33,180 nucleotides of DNA from Hespellia sp. (lineage in GTDB: Bacteria; Bacillota; Clostridia; Lachnospirales; Lachnospiraceae): positions 1 to 33,180 of the forward strand of contig JAQVCP010000034.1 of the NCBI GenBank assembly GCA_028689735.1, read 5' to 3'. The notes beneath the pieces were generated by a model that was not told the DNA's origin, searched no databases, and was given only the letters and a program-made list of their open reading frames with translations. Made by a program: the position numbers and the translations under genes. Below, piece by piece: positions 31,385 through 33,180 of the stretch (positions are counted from its first letter, which is position 1; every line of letters starts with the position of its first letter).

Positions 31385-32935
31385 GTGCCAATAACGAGTA
31401 TAATTATTGCTGTGGCCCTCGCGATTGTAGTAGGTCTTGTCACTCATTTCGTTACGATTTCCAATCTGAAGAAGAACGCTGAATCTAAGATAGGAAATGC
31501 AGAATCGAAAGCGAGAGAGATTATCGATGATGCAGTGAAAACTGCAGAAGCTACAAAGAAAGAATCCCTTCTTGAAGTAAAAGAAGAATCTATTCGCACG
31601 AAGAATGAGCTCGAGAAAGAAACGAAAGAAAGAAGAGCAGAGTTGCAACGTTACGAAAAGAGAGTCTTATCTAAGGAAGAATCGTTAGATAAAAAGGCGG
31701 ATGTAATCGAACAGCGGGAAGCAAAGTATACGGCAAAAGAAGAGCAGCTGAAGCAGAGAGAAATCAAAGTGGAAGAACTCAGCCAGAAAAGAGTACAGGA
31801 ACTAGAAAGAATCTCAGGACTTACCTCCGAACAAGCAAAAGAATATTTGTTAAAAACTGTTGAAGAAGATGTAAAACATGACACTGCAAAGATGATCAAG
31901 GAGTTAGAATCGCAGGCAAAGGAAGAAGCGGACAAGAAGGCGAAGGAATACGTCGTGACCGCAATCCAAAGGTGTGCTGCTGATCATGTTGCAGAAACTA
32001 CGATTTCGGTTGTTCAACTTCCGAGCGATGAAATGAAAGGTAGAATTATTGGTCGAGAAGGTCGTAATATCAGAACTCTCGAGACATTAACAGGGGTTGA
32101 ACTAATTATTGATGATACTCCGGAAGCTGTTGTTCTATCCGGATTTGATCCAATTAGACGTGAAGTTGCCAGAATCGCGTTAGAGCGATTGATTGTAGAC
32201 GGACGAATTCATCCGGCGAGAATCGAGGAGATGGTAGAAAAAGCACAGAAAGATGTAGAAACCATGATTCGTGAAGAAGGAGAAACCGCTGCACTTGAAG
32301 TTGGCGTTCCTGGCATTCATCCTGAACTGGTTCGTCTCTTGGGACGCATGAAGTTCAGAACCAGCTATGGTCAGAATGCACTGAAGCATTCCATTGAAGT
32401 GGCACAGTTATCCGGCTTACTGGCTGGAGAGATTGGCCTGGATGTGAGATTGGCGAAACGGGCAGGTTTATTACATGACATTGGAAAATCAATTGACCAC
32501 GATGTGGAAGGCTCCCATATTCAGATTGGTGCTGATCTATGTAGAAAATACAAAGAATCAGCTACAGTGATCAATACGGTAGAGTCCCATCATGGAGATG
32601 TTGAACCGCAGACATTGATTGCATGTGTTGTTCAGGCAGCTGATACAATTTCCGCTGCAAGACCAGGTGCAAGAAGAGAAACATTAGAGACATACACCAA
32701 CAGATTAAAACAATTAGAAGATATTACCAACCAGTTTAAAGGTGTGGATAAATCTTTTGCTATTCAAGCAGGTAGAGAGATTCGAGTAATGGTAGTTCCA
32801 GAACAAGTATCAGATGCAGATATGATTGTGATGGCCAGAGAAATTTCAAAACAGATTGAGTTCGAATTGGAATATCCGGGACAGATTAAAGTCAATGTAA
32901 TAAGAGAATCACGTGTTACAGACTACGCAAAGTAA
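31385..32935 (+). CDS. rny: Ribonuclease Y
   Basis: 516 aa membrane-anchored endoribonuclease that starts decay of many mRNAs in Firmicutes. One N-terminal helix (about 4-25), a long charged coiled coil (about 28-200), a KH RNA-binding domain ([20 protein letters not shown] near 218-237) and an HD domain with H364-D365 in [11 protein letters not shown], ending [14 protein letters not shown]. The start is GTG at 31385, five bases after AAGGAGGTG (31371-31379). Own promoter; a strong terminator follows at 33023. Confidence 0.97.
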   Translation: MPITSIIIAVALAIVVGLVTHFVTISNLKKNAESKIGNAESKAREIIDDAVKTAEATKKESLLEVKEESIRTKNELEKETKERRAELQRYEKRVLSKEESLDKKADVIEQREAKYTAKEEQLKQREIKVEELSQKRVQELERISGLTSEQAKEYLLKTVEEDVKHDTAKMIKELESQAKEEADKKAKEYVVTAIQRCAADHVAETTISVVQLPSDEMKGRIIGREGRNIRTLETLTGVELIIDDTPEAVVLSGFDPIRREVARIALERLIVDGRIHPARIEEMVEKAQKDVETMIREEGETAALEVGVPGIHPELVRLLGRMKFRTSYGQNALKHSIEVAQLSGLLAGEIGLDVRLAKRAGLLHDIGKSIDHDVEGSHIQIGADLCRKYKESATVINTVESHHGDVEPQTLIACVVQAADTISAARPGARRETLETYTNRLKQLEDITNQFKGVDKSFAIQAGREIRVMVVPEQVSDADMIVMAREISKQIEFELEYPGQIKVNVIRESRVTDYAK

Positions 32936-33022
32936 TATTTGTCAGATATGAGATGATAAGAAGTACGTTGATGCGTGCGCAAGTTTTCAGTCTGCTGGCT
33001 GAAAACGCGATATAGAAAGCAC

Positions 33023-33054
33023 AAGCCTTTGTCGAAAGACAAGGGCTTTTTCTT
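33023..33054 (+). terminator. Terminator of rny
   Basis: AAGCCTTTGTC (33023-33033) pairs with GACAAGGGCTT (33038-33048, one G-U pair) over a GAAA tetraloop, then TTTTTCTT. A smaller hairpin GTTTTCAG/CTGAAAAC precedes it at 32983-33006. Confidence 0.92.
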
Positions 33055-33163
33055 AGTTGTGAATCGGATGTATGATTCACAAAGCGAGTAGGAGATTGTT
33101 GCATATAGTATGATGTCATAAAGTATACAGGATGGCATCATAAAAAGGCAGGAGGAAGCGAAG

Positions 33164-33180
33164 ATGAGTGAAGTATTAAA
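33164..33180 (+). CDS. spoVS: Start of a gene cut by the window edge, probably stage V sporulation protein S
   Basis: Only five codons and part of a sixth are present: MSEVL and a likely K. GGAGGAAG at 33151-33158 is a strong ribosome site. SpoVS proteins begin MEVLKVS or similar, and spoVS follows rny (with or without ymdB) in many Firmicutes, so position and residues agree. The evidence is short; the name is inference. Confidence 0.5.

Noticed and set aside
1-33180. CRISPR arrays, tRNA or rRNA genes, insertion sequences, prophage
   Set aside because: No regularly spaced repeats, cloverleaf-like elements, rRNA segments, transposase or integrase genes were recognised on either strand.

Overview
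The window looks like chromosome of an anaerobic, spore-forming Clostridia member, most probably a Lachnospiraceae-type gut bacterium. The evidence is the moderate-to-low GC content, strong AGGAGG ribosome sites, the Firmicutes order pyrH-frr-uppS-cdsA-dxr-rseP, the recA-recX-rny block with a probable spoVS start at the right edge, and very large PAS-rich hybrid histidine kinases. Assignment to family level is inference; no rRNA or tRNA gene was seen.

Region 1 (1-10.4 kb): a 394-base leader with several repeats, then three consecutive hybrid histidine kinases whose reading frames overlap (1308, 1075 and 927 aa). The first two are cytoplasmic multi-PAS proteins. The third has a signal peptide, two periplasmic solute-binding domains, one membrane segment and a BvgS-like kinase/receiver. 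None has a DNA-binding output or an obvious Hpt domain. A clear terminator closes the unit.

Region 2 (10.4-14.5 kb): a small Xre-type regulator (minus strand), an orphan LytTR response regulator, a Lon-like AAA+ ATPase without a protease domain, 5-formyltetrahydrofolate cyclo-ligase, and larB of nickel-pincer cofactor synthesis without larC or larE beside it.

Region 3 (14.5-20.8 kb): the most interesting accessory stretch. A LysR regulator is divergent from aroD (type I 3-dehydroquinate dehydratase), which overlaps a MerR-type regulator by ATGA. After a terminator and two near-perfect palindromes come two alpha/beta-hydrolases (one resembling feruloyl/acetyl-xylan esterases) and a CitMHS-family transporter. 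A coherent but unproven reading is uptake and de-esterification of plant quinate or shikimate esters, feeding dehydroquinate to AroD.

Region 4 (20.8-27.5 kb): a ClC-family anion channel or transporter with unusual key residues, then the housekeeping run pyrH, frr, uppS, cdsA, dxr, rseP, with an intrinsic terminator-like hairpin immediately before uppS.

Region 5 (27.5-33.2 kb): a sodium:solute symporter with a strong promoter and a 14-bp palindrome over its transcription start, a possible 14-codon leader ORF, SOS-controlled recA with recX, rny (RNase Y) from its own promoter, a strong terminator, and the first codons of a probable spoVS.
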